This document shows positions 36,001 through 45,257 of a stretch of DNA of 64,000 bases, piece after piece (position 1 is the first letter of the stretch; each line of letters starts with the position of its first letter). Both the position numbers and the translations under genes were made by a program. Location of the stretch: the NCBI RefSeq assembly GCF_001421715.1, contig NZ_LMKP01000034.1:62230-126229 (forward strand), written 5' to 3'. The DNA is from Sphingomonas sp. Leaf22. Its GTDB lineage: Bacteria > Pseudomonadota > Alphaproteobacteria > Sphingomonadales > Sphingomonadaceae. The notes under the pieces were generated by a model, which saw nothing but the letters and a program-made list of their open reading frames with translations, ran no database searches and was not told the origin of the DNA.

Positions 36001-36393
36001 TTATCCGCAGACTTCGCGGCCGTTGCGGATCACGTAGCGGCAGGGGCCGCGATACTGGACCCCCATCGCGGCGGCTTCGCGCGATCCGCCATGGATGATC
36101 CGCTCGCCGCGATAACCCGAACGATCGCGACGACCATCCCCGCGACGATCGTCCCATCGGCCGCGGTCGTTCCATGCGCGGCGATCGTCCCGACCGCGCC
36201 GGTCGTTCCAGCCACGACGATTGTCCCACTGACGGCGGTCGTCCCAGCGGCGGCGATCCTGATCGCGGGCGCGGGGACCATCGTCATAGCGTTGCGCATG
36301 GTGGCGCGGGTGCGCGTCGGCGATGGCCGGCACGGCGGTCAGCCCGGCCAATGTCAGGCCAACCCCGGCAAGGATCTGCATCAACTGCTTCAT
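36001..36393 (-). CDS. Exported Arg/Asp/Trp-repeat protein of unknown function
   Basis: 130 residues. Signal peptide MKQLMQILAGVGLTLAGLTA ending about AIADA, then a low-complexity stretch (about 45-95) of a heptad-like unit R-x-W-[DN]-[DN]-R-R repeated at least six times (RRRWDDRRQWDNRRGWNDRR), and a short folded-looking C-terminus GPCRYVIRNGREVCG with two cysteines. Similar RR/DD-rich exported proteins are common in sphingomonads, but I know of no function. Periplasmic location is likely. It has its own terminator. Confidence 0.75.
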   Translation of the reverse strand: MKQLMQILAGVGLTLAGLTAVPAIADAHPRHHAQRYDDGPRARDQDRRRWDDRRQWDNRRGWNDRRGRDDRRAWNDRGRWDDRRGDGRRDRSGYRGERIIHGGSREAAAMGVQYRGPCRYVIRNGREVCG

Positions 36394-36498
36394 ATCGGTT
36401 CCTCTCTGTCCCCGTTCTGCGCCGGCGCAGGTGAACCGGCGCTGGACAGTGTCAACAGGAAAGCGAAAGCCGATGCGGGCGGCAGGGTTCCCGAATAG

Positions 36499-38112
36499 TC
36501 AGTAGGTCGGTGTCCACATCCGAGCCGCGATCGCGTCGCGATCGGTTGCCGCACCCTCGGCCGCGACGCCATCGCGGACCGCCTGCTCGGCCACGACCAC
36601 GGCGATGTCGAGCGCCACGTCGCGCAAACGCTCGATCGGCGGCAGCAACGTCTCCTCGCCGCCCATCGCGCCCAGTGCCCGTGCGGCGGCCATGAACATC
36701 GTGTCGGTGATCGTCGTCGCACCCGCCGCGATCGCACCCAGCCCGACGCCCGGAAAGATATAGACGTTGTTGACCTGGGTGACGCCGGCCACGCCGAACG
36801 GGCTGCCGGTGCCGATCAGCGCGCGACCGGCACTCCAGCGGTGGAGGTCTTCGGGATGCGCCTCCGCCCGCGACACCGGGTTGGACAGCGGAAAGATCAC
36901 CGGCTGCTCGACCGCCTGCGCCATGGTGCGGATCACCGCCTCGTTGAATGCCCCATGCTGGCCCGATGCGCCGATCAGCACGGTCGGATGGACATTGGCG
37001 ACGGTGTCGAACAGGTCGATCGCGCCGTGGGTCGTCCGGGTCCACGCCGCGACGTCGTCGGGATCGCGGGCCAGTTCGCGCTGCGCCGGCGACAGATCGT
37101 CCATGTCGGACAGGATCAATCCGTTACGATCGACTGCCCAAAGGCGCTGCCGCGCCTGCGCCTCGTCCAGCCCCTCCGCCTGCAGTGCCTGCAACAGCAT
37201 GTCGGCGATGCCGCATCCCGCCGCCCCCGCGCCGAACAACAGGATGCGCTGTTCGATCAGCGGCGTGCCGGTCCGTTCGATCGCCGACAGCAGCGTGCCG
37301 ACGGCGGTGGCGGCGGTCCCCTGAATATCGTCGTTGAAGCTCAACAGCCGGTCGCGATACCGCTCCAGCAGCTTATAGGCGTTGTGCCCGGCGAAATCCT
37401 CCCATTGCAGCAGCACGCCGGGGAAGCGATCGGCGACCGCGCCCACGAAATCCCCGACGAACGCGTCATATTCGGCCCCGCGAATGCGCGGATTGCGCCA
37501 GCCGACATACAGCGGATCGTCACGCCGTTCGGCATTGTCGGTGCCGACGTCGAGCAGGATCGGCAGCACTTCCGCCGGATGGATGCCGGCACAGGCGGTA
37601 TAGAGCGCCAGCTTCCCGATCGGGATGCCCATGCCGCCCGCACCCTGATCGCCAAGCCCCAGGATGCGTTCGCCGTCGCTCACCACGATCACCTTCACCC
37701 GGTCGAGCGCGGGGTCGGCGAGGATGTCGGCGATGCGCTGCCGGTTCGGCCATGACAGGAACAGCCCGCGCGGCCGCCGCCAGATTTCGCTGAACCGCTC
37801 GCACCCCTCGCCGACGGTCGGGGTATAGACCAGCGGCAGCATCGCCGGCAGCGCGCGCTGGACCAGCGCGTGGAACAGGATCTCGTTCGAATCCTGCAAT
37901 TCGCGCAGGAAGGAATAGCGATGAAAGTCGTCCGGCATCCCGGCCAGCGCCTTGCGCCGCCGCTCGATCTGGCTGTCGAGCGTGCCGACATGCGGCGGCA
38001 GCAGCCCGTGCAGGCCGAACTGCTCGCGTTCGGCCTCGGTAAAGGCCGTGCCCTTGTTGGTCAGCGGATCGGCAAGCAGCGCGCGCGCTGCGGCATGAAC
38101 GGCGGGGGACAT
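36499..38112 (-). CDS. NAD-dependent malic enzyme (SfcA type)
   Basis: Oxidative decarboxylation of malate to pyruvate. LVYTPTVGEGCERFS, GLGDQGAGGMGIPIGKL, WEDFAGHNAYKLLERYR, FNDDIQGTAATAVGTLLSA and the nucleotide site LLFGAGAAGCGIAD are diagnostic of the large ~540-residue family, distinct from the MaeB hybrid type. ATG 38112 gives 537 residues; the frame is open to 38241 through the terminator. It is the enzyme that opens growth on C4-dicarboxylates, and it lies just downstream of the porin and dctA. Confidence 0.93.
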   Translation of the reverse strand: MSPAVHAAARALLADPLTNKGTAFTEAEREQFGLHGLLPPHVGTLDSQIERRRKALAGMPDDFHRYSFLRELQDSNEILFHALVQRALPAMLPLVYTPTVGEGCERFSEIWRRPRGLFLSWPNRQRIADILADPALDRVKVIVVSDGERILGLGDQGAGGMGIPIGKLALYTACAGIHPAEVLPILLDVGTDNAERRDDPLYVGWRNPRIRGAEYDAFVGDFVGAVADRFPGVLLQWEDFAGHNAYKLLERYRDRLLSFNDDIQGTAATAVGTLLSAIERTGTPLIEQRILLFGAGAAGCGIADMLLQALQAEGLDEAQARQRLWAVDRNGLILSDMDDLSPAQRELARDPDDVAAWTRTTHGAIDLFDTVANVHPTVLIGASGQHGAFNEAVIRTMAQAVEQPVIFPLSNPVSRAEAHPEDLHRWSAGRALIGTGSPFGVAGVTQVNNVYIFPGVGLGAIAAGATTITDTMFMAAARALGAMGGEETLLPPIERLRDVALDIAVVVAEQAVRDGVAAEGAATDRDAIAARMWTPTY

Positions 38113-38137
38113 CGGCAGGCCCTTCGGATCGGAATAC

Positions 38138-38168
38138 GAAAACGCCCCGGCGGAATCCGCCGGGGCGT
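38138..38168 (-). terminator. Rho-independent terminator after the porin gene
   Basis: ACGCCCCGGCGGA (38142-38154) pairs with TCCGCCGGGGCGT (38156-38168); on the minus strand the stem is followed by TTTTCG. It lies between the porin stop and the malic enzyme start, so malic enzyme probably has its own promoter or depends on readthrough. Confidence 0.85.
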
Positions 38169-38185
38169 GAGGTTGCTCTAGGGAA

Positions 38186-39769
38186 CTAGAAGCGGAAGCT
38201 GACCCAGCCGGCCACGAAGTCCGAACTCTTGTAATTCGCATCGGTTAGCGCCGGACCGGCGATCAGATGCTCGTACCGCGCCGTCACGCTCACCCGCGGG
38301 CTGACCGCATAGATGGCCTGCATCCGGATCGTATCGGCGATCTTGCGCGAATTGCCCAGCTGCGTGCCGGCAAATGCCTGTCCGTTGGCGCGGTATACCG
38401 CGTCGTTCAGGCTGTCGCGCCACGACAGCTGATACTCGCCGGCCAGCCGCAGCTTGGCGGTCGGCTGCAACTGCACGCTCGGCGCGAACGCGAACAGGTT
38501 GGTCGGCGTCGAATAGAGCTGATAGCTGTAGTAGATGTTGTTGCCGAACGGCGCGAGCGAGGTCTTGAGCGTACCATTGCCATAGGACCCGCCGCCGCTG
38601 GCATAGTCGAAGTGGAAGCCGACGCGGGGCGACGTCTTCGATTTGCTGACCTTGTACATCTGCTGCATCAGGATCAACCACGCCGAGATCGAACGGTTGT
38701 TGAACTCACCGCCCTGATAATTGACCGTCCAGTCGAGATTGACCGGGCCGGTATCGCCATAGAGATGCAGGCCGTAGAATTTGCGGACTTCCTCGGCGGT
38801 CCGTCCACCCCAGACAGCGGTGCTGTTGCGCAGCCGCCAGACGAACGGATCGAAATACAGGTTCGATCCGCCGAGGAACGTCTTGGGCAGCACGAACCCG
38901 GCGGTCGCGCCCGAGAAACGGCGGTTGTCGTCGACGATGTCGTCGCGCGTGCCGCCGACGCCCAGCCGGGTCGTCTTGAAATCGAACACGTCGCCGCGGA
39001 TCGTGTCGCCCTTCGCCCACGCGCGCACGCCGTTGTAAACAAAGAAGATCGTGTTGTTGTCGCGCGGCACGACCATCAGGTTCGGGCCGTCGGCGAAGGT
39101 CTGCCGGCCATAGCGCACGCCGACATCGACGTTCGCGACCGTCGCCTTCAGGTCGACGAAGCTCTGCTGCACCACCAGGTCGTTGTGCAGCTGCCCGGCC
39201 TTCGCGCCCAGATTACGGCCCGACATGCCGGCATGCGCCAGTTCGCCGTACACACGGACATGGTCGCCCAGATGCAGGTCGGCACCGCCGACGACGCGAA
39301 AGATATCCTGCCGCTGCGCTTCGCGGTCGCGCAGGTTGGGATTGGTGGTCAGGTTGACTCGGGCCCGGAACTCGCCCGACAACGTCAGATAGACGTCGTC
39401 ACCGGCGATCGGGATGTATTTCAGCTTGTCGAGGATGTCCTCGCGCTTCTTGGGATCGCGATACTTGCTCCAGTCCTCGGCCCAGCGCGACTGGTTGTAG
39501 CCGCCGGCGGTCACGCCGTCACCGACGCCGGTATTGGGATATTCCTGCGTCGCCGGACGGGCGGTGCCCTTGTCCGCCACGGGGCCGGGGAAAACCGATG
39601 GCGAGTTCGCATTGCCCGTCGCGGCCTGCGCTTCGGTCGCGGGCGTGCCGACATCGGCTGCCGGTGCTTCGGCGGTGGCCGGAGCGCCGGCGACGACTTC
39701 GGCGGCATGGCCGATCGTCGGGATCGTCAGGGCGGCCGTGGTGCAGCAGAGCCGCAGGAACATGTTCAT
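38186..39769 (-). CDS. Alginate-export-family outer membrane porin
   Basis: Signal peptide MNMFLRLCCTTAALTIPTIG ending HAAE, an Ala/Pro-rich linker, then a beta-barrel of the alginate_exp family (LTLSGEFRARVNLTTNPNLR, GADLHLGDHVRVYGELAH, VDVGVRYGRQTFADGPNLM) ending in Phe (AGWVSFRF). 527 residues. GGAGAGAG lies upstream of ATG 39769. The family includes AlgE and many general or organic-acid porins; next to dctA on the same strand (84 bases), a dicarboxylate porin is a fair guess. Confidence 0.87.
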   Translation of the reverse strand: MNMFLRLCCTTAALTIPTIGHAAEVVAGAPATAEAPAADVGTPATEAQAATGNANSPSVFPGPVADKGTARPATQEYPNTGVGDGVTAGGYNQSRWAEDWSKYRDPKKREDILDKLKYIPIAGDDVYLTLSGEFRARVNLTTNPNLRDREAQRQDIFRVVGGADLHLGDHVRVYGELAHAGMSGRNLGAKAGQLHNDLVVQQSFVDLKATVANVDVGVRYGRQTFADGPNLMVVPRDNNTIFFVYNGVRAWAKGDTIRGDVFDFKTTRLGVGGTRDDIVDDNRRFSGATAGFVLPKTFLGGSNLYFDPFVWRLRNSTAVWGGRTAEEVRKFYGLHLYGDTGPVNLDWTVNYQGGEFNNRSISAWLILMQQMYKVSKSKTSPRVGFHFDYASGGGSYGNGTLKTSLAPFGNNIYYSYQLYSTPTNLFAFAPSVQLQPTAKLRLAGEYQLSWRDSLNDAVYRANGQAFAGTQLGNSRKIADTIRMQAIYAVSPRVSVTARYEHLIAGPALTDANYKSSDFVAGWVSFRF

Positions 39770-39804
39770 CGAAACTCTCTCCGGTGCCTCGCGGGGCAGT
39801 AACC

Positions 39805-39843
39805 GGGAACCGGTGCGGACTTCTTCACCCTGCACCGGTTCCC
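39805..39843 (-). promoter_or_regulatory. Hairpin between dctA and the porin gene
   Basis: GGGAACCGGTGC (39805-39816) pairs perfectly with GCACCGGTTCCC (39832-39843). No T-run follows on either strand. In an 83-base gap between two same-strand genes it may stabilise the upstream dctA message or lower porin readthrough. Confidence 0.5.
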
Positions 39844-39852
39844 CCTGATCGT

Positions 39853-41193
39853 TTATTCGGCGGCGACAGTGCCTTCGGGCATCTGGTCGACGCGCACGCT
39901 GCGACCGGCCAGTGCCTCGTCGAACTGGTGCTTGTCGAGCTTGCCTTCCCACTTTGCGACGACGACGGTTGCTACCGCGTTACCGATGAAGTTGGTCAGG
40001 CTGCGGCATTCGCTCATGAAGCGGTCGACGCCGAGGATCAGCGCCATGCCCGCGACCGGCACGGTCGGTACGATCGACAGGGTGGCGGCCAGCGTGATGA
40101 AGCCCGCACCGGTGACGCCCGCCGCACCCTTCGACGACAGCATCGCGACGCTGAGGAGCAGCAGCTGCTGGCCGAGGGTCAGGTCGACGTTGCACGCCTG
40201 GGCGATGAACAGCGCCGCCAGCGTCATGTAGATGTTGGTGCCGTCGAGGTTGAACGAATAGCCGGTCGGGACGACGAGGCCGACGATCGACTTCGGGATG
40301 CCGGCGCGTTCCATCTTCTCGATGAGCGAGGGCAGGGCGCTTTCCGACGACGAGGTGCCGAGCACCAGCAGCAATTCGGCCTTCAGGTACGAGATCAGCT
40401 TGAAGATCGAGAAGCCGCAGAACTGCGCGACCGCCCCCAGCACGACCACGACGAACAGGAACGCGGTCAGGTAGAAGGTGCCGACGAGCGCGGCGAGGCT
40501 GAACAGCGTGCCGATGCCGTATTTGCCGATGGTGAACGCCATCGCGCCGAATGCGCCGATCGGTGCCGCCTTCATGACGATCGCGACGACCTTGAAGAAG
40601 GCGATCGAGATTTCGTTCAGACCGTCGAGGACGCGTTCGCCCTTGTCGCCGATCATGGCGAGGCCGATGCCGAACAGGATCGCGACGAACAGCGTCTGCA
40701 GGATGTTCCCTTCGGTCAGTGCCGAAATGAACGTGTCCGGGATGATCCCCAACAGGAACCCGGTGATCGTCGAATCATGCGCCTTTTCGGCATATTCGGT
40801 GATCTTCGTCGTATCGAGCGTCGACGGATCGATGTTCAGCCCGGCCCCCGGCTGGACGAGGTTGCCGACGATCAGCCCGATGATGAGCGCGAGGGTCGAG
40901 AAGAACAGGAAATAGGCAAAGGCCTTGCCCGCGACACGGCCGACGCTGGCAAGGTCGCGCATCCCGGCGATGCCGGTGACGATCGTCAGGAAGATGACCG
41001 GCGCGATGATCATCTTGACCAGCTTGATGAAGCCGTCGCCGATCGGCTTCAGTGCTTCGCCGGTGGCCGGATAGAAATGGCCGAGCAGCACGCCACAAAC
41101 GATGGCGAGCAGCACCTGCGCGTACAGATGCTTGTACCACGGCTTCGCTGCCGGCGGGATTGGCGGGTGGGTGGAATGACCAATGATTATCAT
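39853..41193 (-). CDS. dctA: C4-dicarboxylate:cation symporter DctA
   Basis: Inner-membrane importer of succinate, fumarate and malate driven by H+ or Na+. [20 protein letters not shown] at the N-terminus, the serine-rich hairpin [34 protein letters not shown] and [16 protein letters not shown] are DctA signatures. 446 residues from ATG 41193, which has AAAGG seven bases upstream; ATG 41208 is possible. It is divergent from dctBD, as in rhizobia. Confidence 0.95.
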   Translation of the reverse strand: MIIIGHSTHPPIPPAAKPWYKHLYAQVLLAIVCGVLLGHFYPATGEALKPIGDGFIKLVKMIIAPVIFLTIVTGIAGMRDLASVGRVAGKAFAYFLFFSTLALIIGLIVGNLVQPGAGLNIDPSTLDTTKITEYAEKAHDSTITGFLLGIIPDTFISALTEGNILQTLFVAILFGIGLAMIGDKGERVLDGLNEISIAFFKVVAIVMKAAPIGAFGAMAFTIGKYGIGTLFSLAALVGTFYLTAFLFVVVVLGAVAQFCGFSIFKLISYLKAELLLVLGTSSSESALPSLIEKMERAGIPKSIVGLVVPTGYSFNLDGTNIYMTLAALFIAQACNVDLTLGQQLLLLSVAMLSSKGAAGVTGAGFITLAATLSIVPTVPVAGMALILGVDRFMSECRSLTNFIGNAVATVVVAKWEGKLDKHQFDEALAGRSVRVDQMPEGTVAAE

Positions 41194-41285
41194 GCGACGA
41201 CCTTTCATCCTCTGATGCGCCCGCCCCTGCTCTTCCTGGCTATCGGCGCGACACGAACGGTTTAACGGACTGCAAGCCGGGTTGT

Positions 41286-41432
41286 CCTGTACGCAATCGT
41301 GTCAAATAAAGGTATATATTACAGACATATAGACGTTTAGAGCGTTCCCGATTGCGTCAAATTTCGCCACGGAACTTCTCCGAAAGTGCAAATTGTTGCA
41401 CAAATGGTTGCGTATTTGTACAGCGTCGGTCG
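41286..41432. promoter_or_regulatory. dctA-dctB divergent control region with three inverted repeats
   Basis: The 239-base gap between dctA and dctB holds GTGCAAATTGTTGCAC (41386-41401, perfect 6-4-6 palindrome), ACAAAT (41400-41405) with ATTTGT (41414-41419), and ACGCAATCG (41291-41299) with CGATTGCGT (41349-41357). These are candidate DctD sites. I looked for a -24/-12 sigma-54 promoter in front of dctA and found none with correct spacing. Confidence 0.5.
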
Positions 41433-43151
41433 ATGCGAGGGGGACTGAGATCGACTTGGCTGCGCTGGGTGTTCGCGGCGGTGCTGCTGAGCATCCTCGT
41501 CGCTGTGGCCGTCGGCCGTGTGGCCGAACGCCGGGCACGCGCCGATCTGGTCGCGTCGATGGAGGCCGATGCCCGGTTGCGGCAGGTCCTGCTGGCCAGC
41601 GAGATCGCCCGGTTTCGCCTGTTGCCGCTCGCGCTGGCGGACGATCGCGATGTGGTCGCGGCGGTGCGCGGGGCGGACGGTGCGGCGCGGTCGCTCGATC
41701 GCAAGCTCGCCGCCTTGGCAAGATCGACCGGGGCGTCGGTCATCTATGTCATCGGCCGGGGAAAATTCGCCATCGCCGCCAGCAACTGGGCCGATCCGCA
41801 AAGTTTCGTCGGCAACGACTATACGTTCCGCCGCTATTACAGCGACGCGATGCGGTACGGGTCGGGCACGCAGTTCGCGCTCGGGACGGTCAGCCATCGG
41901 CCCGGCCTGTACCTCAGCCGCCGCACTGCCGAGGGCGGCGTCGTCATTGTAAAACTCGAATTCGACCGGATCGAACAGGAATGGCGCGCCGCCGGCGGCA
42001 TCACCTTCGTGACCGATCGCGCCGGGGTCGTGCTGATCTCCAGCCGGCCGAGCTGGCGTTTCGCCGCGACCCGGCCGATCGCGCCCGCCGTCGCGGCGGC
42101 GTTGCGCGCCGATAGCGGGGCCGGGGCGCTGCGCACCGCCCCGTTCGCCATGATCGGCGACGCGATCCGGTTGAACGGCGACCGGCGGCGGTTGCAGCAT
42201 GTCGCGACCGACGCCGATACCGCCGGCTGGCGCGTCCATCTGGCCATGCCGCTGCAACCCGCCGTCGGCGGCGTGGTGCGCGGCAGCGCGATCGCGGCGG
42301 CCATCGCCACCCTCGCGCTGATCGCGATCGCATGGGGCCTGCGCGAACGATCGCGTCGCCGGGCGTTGCGCACCAGCGAACTCGAGGCCGCCGTCGCCGA
42401 TCGCACGCGCCTGCTGCGCGACGAGATGGAGGAACGCGCCGCCGCCGAAGCGCGTGCCGCCGATCTGCGCGACGGGCTGCGACAGGCCAATCGCCTCGCC
42501 GCGCTGGGACAGATCACCGCCAGCGTCGCCCACGAAACCGCCCAGCCGATCGCGGCGATCCGCAACTACGTCGCGGCGGCGCGCCAGTTGCTGGCGCGCG
42601 GCGATTCGCGTCAGGTCGACGACAATCTGGGTGCCATCGCCCGGCTGACCGACCGGATCGGTCTGGTCACCGCCGAACTTCGCGGGTTCGCGCGCAAGGG
42701 CAGCGGCACGATCGGCCCGGTCCCGCTCGCCGATGTCGTCGACGGTGCCCGGCTGATCCTGAAGGAACGCCTGTCGGAAGTCGCGTTCACCATACCCGAT
42801 ATCCCCCCCGACCTGATGGTCGTCGCCGGTCGCGTGCGGCTGGAACAGGTGCTGGTCAATCTGTTGCAGAATGCGCTGGAGGCGCTCGACGGGCGCCCCG
42901 ATCCCGCCATCACGATCGAAGTGCAGGTCGAACCGACGGTCGTTGCGCTCGTCGTGGCGGATAACGGACCGGGCATCGACCCGGCGGTCGCCGAACGCAT
43001 GTTCACGCCGTTCGTTACCAGCCGCCCGACCGGCCTCGGCCTGGGGCTGGTGATCGCACAGGATATCATGACCGACCTCGGCGGCACGCTGCGGCTGATC
43101 CCGACCGGGTGCGGCGCACGGTTCGAAGCGACCTTGCGGCGGGTGCCATGA
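41433..43151 (+). CDS. dctB: C4-dicarboxylate sensor kinase DctB
   Basis: Two transmembrane helices (about residues 10-28 and 285-305) around a large periplasmic PAS/dCache-type sensor (VIGRGKFAIAASNWADPQSF, FVGNDYTFRRYY), a coiled coil, HisKA with TASVAHETAQPIAAIRNYVA, HATPase_c with NLLQNALEALDG, DNGPGIDPAV and GLGLGLVIAQDI. 572 residues from ATG 41433. The periplasmic domain binds C4-dicarboxylates in characterised DctB. ATGA overlap with dctD. Confidence 0.94.
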   Translation: MRGGLRSTWLRWVFAAVLLSILVAVAVGRVAERRARADLVASMEADARLRQVLLASEIARFRLLPLALADDRDVVAAVRGADGAARSLDRKLAALARSTGASVIYVIGRGKFAIAASNWADPQSFVGNDYTFRRYYSDAMRYGSGTQFALGTVSHRPGLYLSRRTAEGGVVIVKLEFDRIEQEWRAAGGITFVTDRAGVVLISSRPSWRFAATRPIAPAVAAALRADSGAGALRTAPFAMIGDAIRLNGDRRRLQHVATDADTAGWRVHLAMPLQPAVGGVVRGSAIAAAIATLALIAIAWGLRERSRRRALRTSELEAAVADRTRLLRDEMEERAAAEARAADLRDGLRQANRLAALGQITASVAHETAQPIAAIRNYVAAARQLLARGDSRQVDDNLGAIARLTDRIGLVTAELRGFARKGSGTIGPVPLADVVDGARLILKERLSEVAFTIPDIPPDLMVVAGRVRLEQVLVNLLQNALEALDGRPDPAITIEVQVEPTVVALVVADNGPGIDPAVAERMFTPFVTSRPTGLGLGLVIAQDIMTDLGGTLRLIPTGCGARFEATLRRVP

Positions 43152-44458
43152 CCGATACCGGAACGACGCAGGGGCGGGTGGCCCTTGTCGAGGACGACGC
43201 CGATCTGCGCGCCTCGACCATGCAGTTGCTGATGCTCGCGGGGTTCGACGTCGTCCCGTTCGTCGCCGCGCCGCCTGCCCTGCTGGCGATCGACGCCGAT
43301 TTCGACGGCATCGTCGTCACCGACGTGCGGATGCCGCAAATGTCGGGGATCGAGCTGTTCCGCATCCTGCGCGAACGCGATCCGACGCTGCCGATCGTGC
43401 TGGTCACCGGTCATGCCGATGTCGAAATGGCGGTGGATGCGCTCAAGGCGGGGGCGTGGGATTTTCTGCCCAAGCCGTTCGATCCCGACGCGCTGATCGC
43501 CGCCGTCACCCGCGCGATCGCCGCCCGATCGCTGGCGCTCGACAATCGCCGGTTGCGGGCGCAGGCGGCGGGCGGGGAGCAGGTTGCGCTGATCGGCCGC
43601 TCCCCCGCGATCGTTCGCCTGCGCGAGATGATCCCGGTTCTGGCCGATACCGATATCGACCTGCTGATCGAGGGGGAGACCGGCACCGGCAAGGAATTGC
43701 TGGCGCGATCGATCCACCGCGCCGGCCGTCGTGCCCGCCATCGGTTCGTCGCCATCGCCTGCGCCGCACTGCCCGGGCAGGTGATCGAGGACGAATTGTT
43801 CGCGACGGTGGGCGATCGCGGCATCGTCGGTGCACAGCGCGGCACGCTGTTCCTCGACGATATCGATCAGGCACCCCGCGCCTTGCAGGGGCGGCTGACG
43901 CAGGTGATCGAGGATCGGGCGATCCGGGGTCCGCGTGACGCCGTGCCGGTCGATATCCGCGTCATCGCGACGGCGGCGGAGGAGGGGCAGCGTGCGGCCG
44001 ACGCGATCGCGCCGGCGCTGCTGTACCGGTTGGCGGCAGTACGACTGCGCATCCCGCCGCTGCGCGAACGGCGTGAGGACGTGCCGCAATTGTTCGCGCA
44101 TCTGGTCGACCTGTCTGCGACGCGTCTGCGGCGTGATGTTCCCGCACTCACCCATGCCGCGCGCGACCTTCTCGCCCGGCACGACTGGCCGGGCAATGTC
44201 CGCGAACTCGCCCATTTCGCCGACCGGTTCGTGCTGGGGCTGGACGGCAGCAGCGGCGACGTGACCCCGAACGATGCCAGCCGTCCGCTGCCCGAACGCC
44301 TCGCCGCGTTCGAGCGCGAGGCGATCCTCGCGGCGATCGCGGCGACCGGCGGTGAGATCGGTGCGGCGATCGATCGCCTCGGCATCCCGCGCAAGACCTT
44401 CTATTACAAGGTGCAGCGGCTCGGCATCGACCTGAAGACGGTGCGCGGTCAGCCCTGA
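43148..44458 (+). CDS. dctD: DctD-type response regulator lacking the GAFTGA loop
   Basis: 436 residues: receiver 1-125 (ALVEDDADLR, phospho-acceptor D59 in VVTDVRMPQMSG, LPKPFDPD), AAA+ domain with Walker A GETGTGKE (G176-K182) and Walker B GTLFLDDI (from 232), DWPGNVREL, and a Fis-type HTH (GAAIDRLGIPRKTFYYKVQR). Between DELF and GTLF only 13 residues remain (ATVGDRGIVGAQR) where the family has about 23 including GAFTGA, the loop that contacts sigma-54. It should bind DNA but probably cannot activate sigma-54 polymerase; a role as repressor or sigma-70 activator is inferred. Confidence 0.9.
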   Translation: MTDTGTTQGRVALVEDDADLRASTMQLLMLAGFDVVPFVAAPPALLAIDADFDGIVVTDVRMPQMSGIELFRILRERDPTLPIVLVTGHADVEMAVDALKAGAWDFLPKPFDPDALIAAVTRAIAARSLALDNRRLRAQAAGGEQVALIGRSPAIVRLREMIPVLADTDIDLLIEGETGTGKELLARSIHRAGRRARHRFVAIACAALPGQVIEDELFATVGDRGIVGAQRGTLFLDDIDQAPRALQGRLTQVIEDRAIRGPRDAVPVDIRVIATAAEEGQRAADAIAPALLYRLAAVRLRIPPLRERREDVPQLFAHLVDLSATRLRRDVPALTHAARDLLARHDWPGNVRELAHFADRFVLGLDGSSGDVTPNDASRPLPERLAAFEREAILAAIAATGGEIGAAIDRLGIPRKTFYYKVQRLGIDLKTVRGQP

Positions 44459-44461
44459 TCG

Positions 44462-45202
44462 TCAGCGCAGGGTTTCGGGTGCCAGTCCGTCGTCGGCGAC
44501 ATAGGCCAGCCCGGCCCGCGCCTCGAGTGCCGCCCGGTCGCGCATCGCGATCCGTCCGCGCGAACACCGCACCATATGCTCCCCCTCAAGGATATGCAGG
44601 CAGTCGGTGACCGTGGCGCGGCGCAGGTTCAGCGTCGCCGCGATCGATGCATGGGTGACCGACATGGTATCGCCCGCGATCCGGTCGTCGATCATCAGCA
44701 GCAGCCGGGCGATGCGCCGTTCGGGAACGTCGCGCAGCGCCGACGCCAGCGTCCGCGCCATCTGCATCGTGAAACGCTGTGCGAAGGTCAGGATGCGCTT
44801 AAGCAATTCGGGATCGTCATCGGCGGCATCGACCACGGCCGCCGCCGGAATCTCGATCGCGCTGCCCGACTGGATATGGACCCGCGCGGTGAACGGGGTC
44901 GGCTGATCGCTGAACAGGCGCGACCATCCGACCACACCGTCGCGTCCGATCATGCCGACATCCTGCGACGACCCGCCGGTCGACACCGACAACATCGCCG
45001 GCGCACCTTCGGGAAATACAAGACGATCGATCGGCTCGCCGGCACGTGTCAAAACGTCGCCCGTATTCAAATCGATACGGGTTGCTGCCATCGCCAGTCG
45101 TCGCCGCGTTTCCGGCCGCAACGAACCGACCAGCCGGTTGTCCGTCGTCGGCAGGAAACTGCCATTGTCGGGCGAAATGTCTGTTTGAACTGCGAACGCC
45201 AT
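44462..45202 (-). CDS. Crp/Fnr-family transcriptional regulator, copy 1
   Basis: 246 residues: N-terminal cyclic-nucleotide-binding-like barrel (LNTGDVLTRAGEPIDRLVFP, VGMIGRDGVVGWSRLF), dimer helix (FAQRFTMQMARTLA), C-terminal winged HTH (MSVTHASIAATLNLRRATVT). No FNR cysteine cluster, and the cAMP-binding arginine-serine motif is absent, so the signal is unknown. ATG 45202 has AAGG upstream. It lies divergent to the ferritin-like pair and converges on dctD with three bases between stops. Confidence 0.9.
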   Translation of the reverse strand: MAFAVQTDISPDNGSFLPTTDNRLVGSLRPETRRRLAMAATRIDLNTGDVLTRAGEPIDRLVFPEGAPAMLSVSTGGSSQDVGMIGRDGVVGWSRLFSDQPTPFTARVHIQSGSAIEIPAAAVVDAADDDPELLKRILTFAQRFTMQMARTLASALRDVPERRIARLLLMIDDRIAGDTMSVTHASIAATLNLRRATVTDCLHILEGEHMVRCSRGRIAMRDRAALEARAGLAYVADDGLAPETLR

Positions 45203-45257
45203 CTCACGACCTTTTGCCTGTAAGATTTTTCGCAATCCAGTCGTCGGTGCCCCCGCG

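Noticed and set aside
36080..36260. CRISPR-like short repeats
   Set aside because: The repeats are codons of an Arg/Asp/Trp-rich protein in frame, irregular, with no spacers and no cas genes.
41209..41300. Possible sigma-54 promoter before dctA (GGACAACCCGGCTTGCAG on the minus strand)
   Set aside because: GG to GC spacing is 14 instead of 12 bases, and the DctD here lacks GAFTGA.
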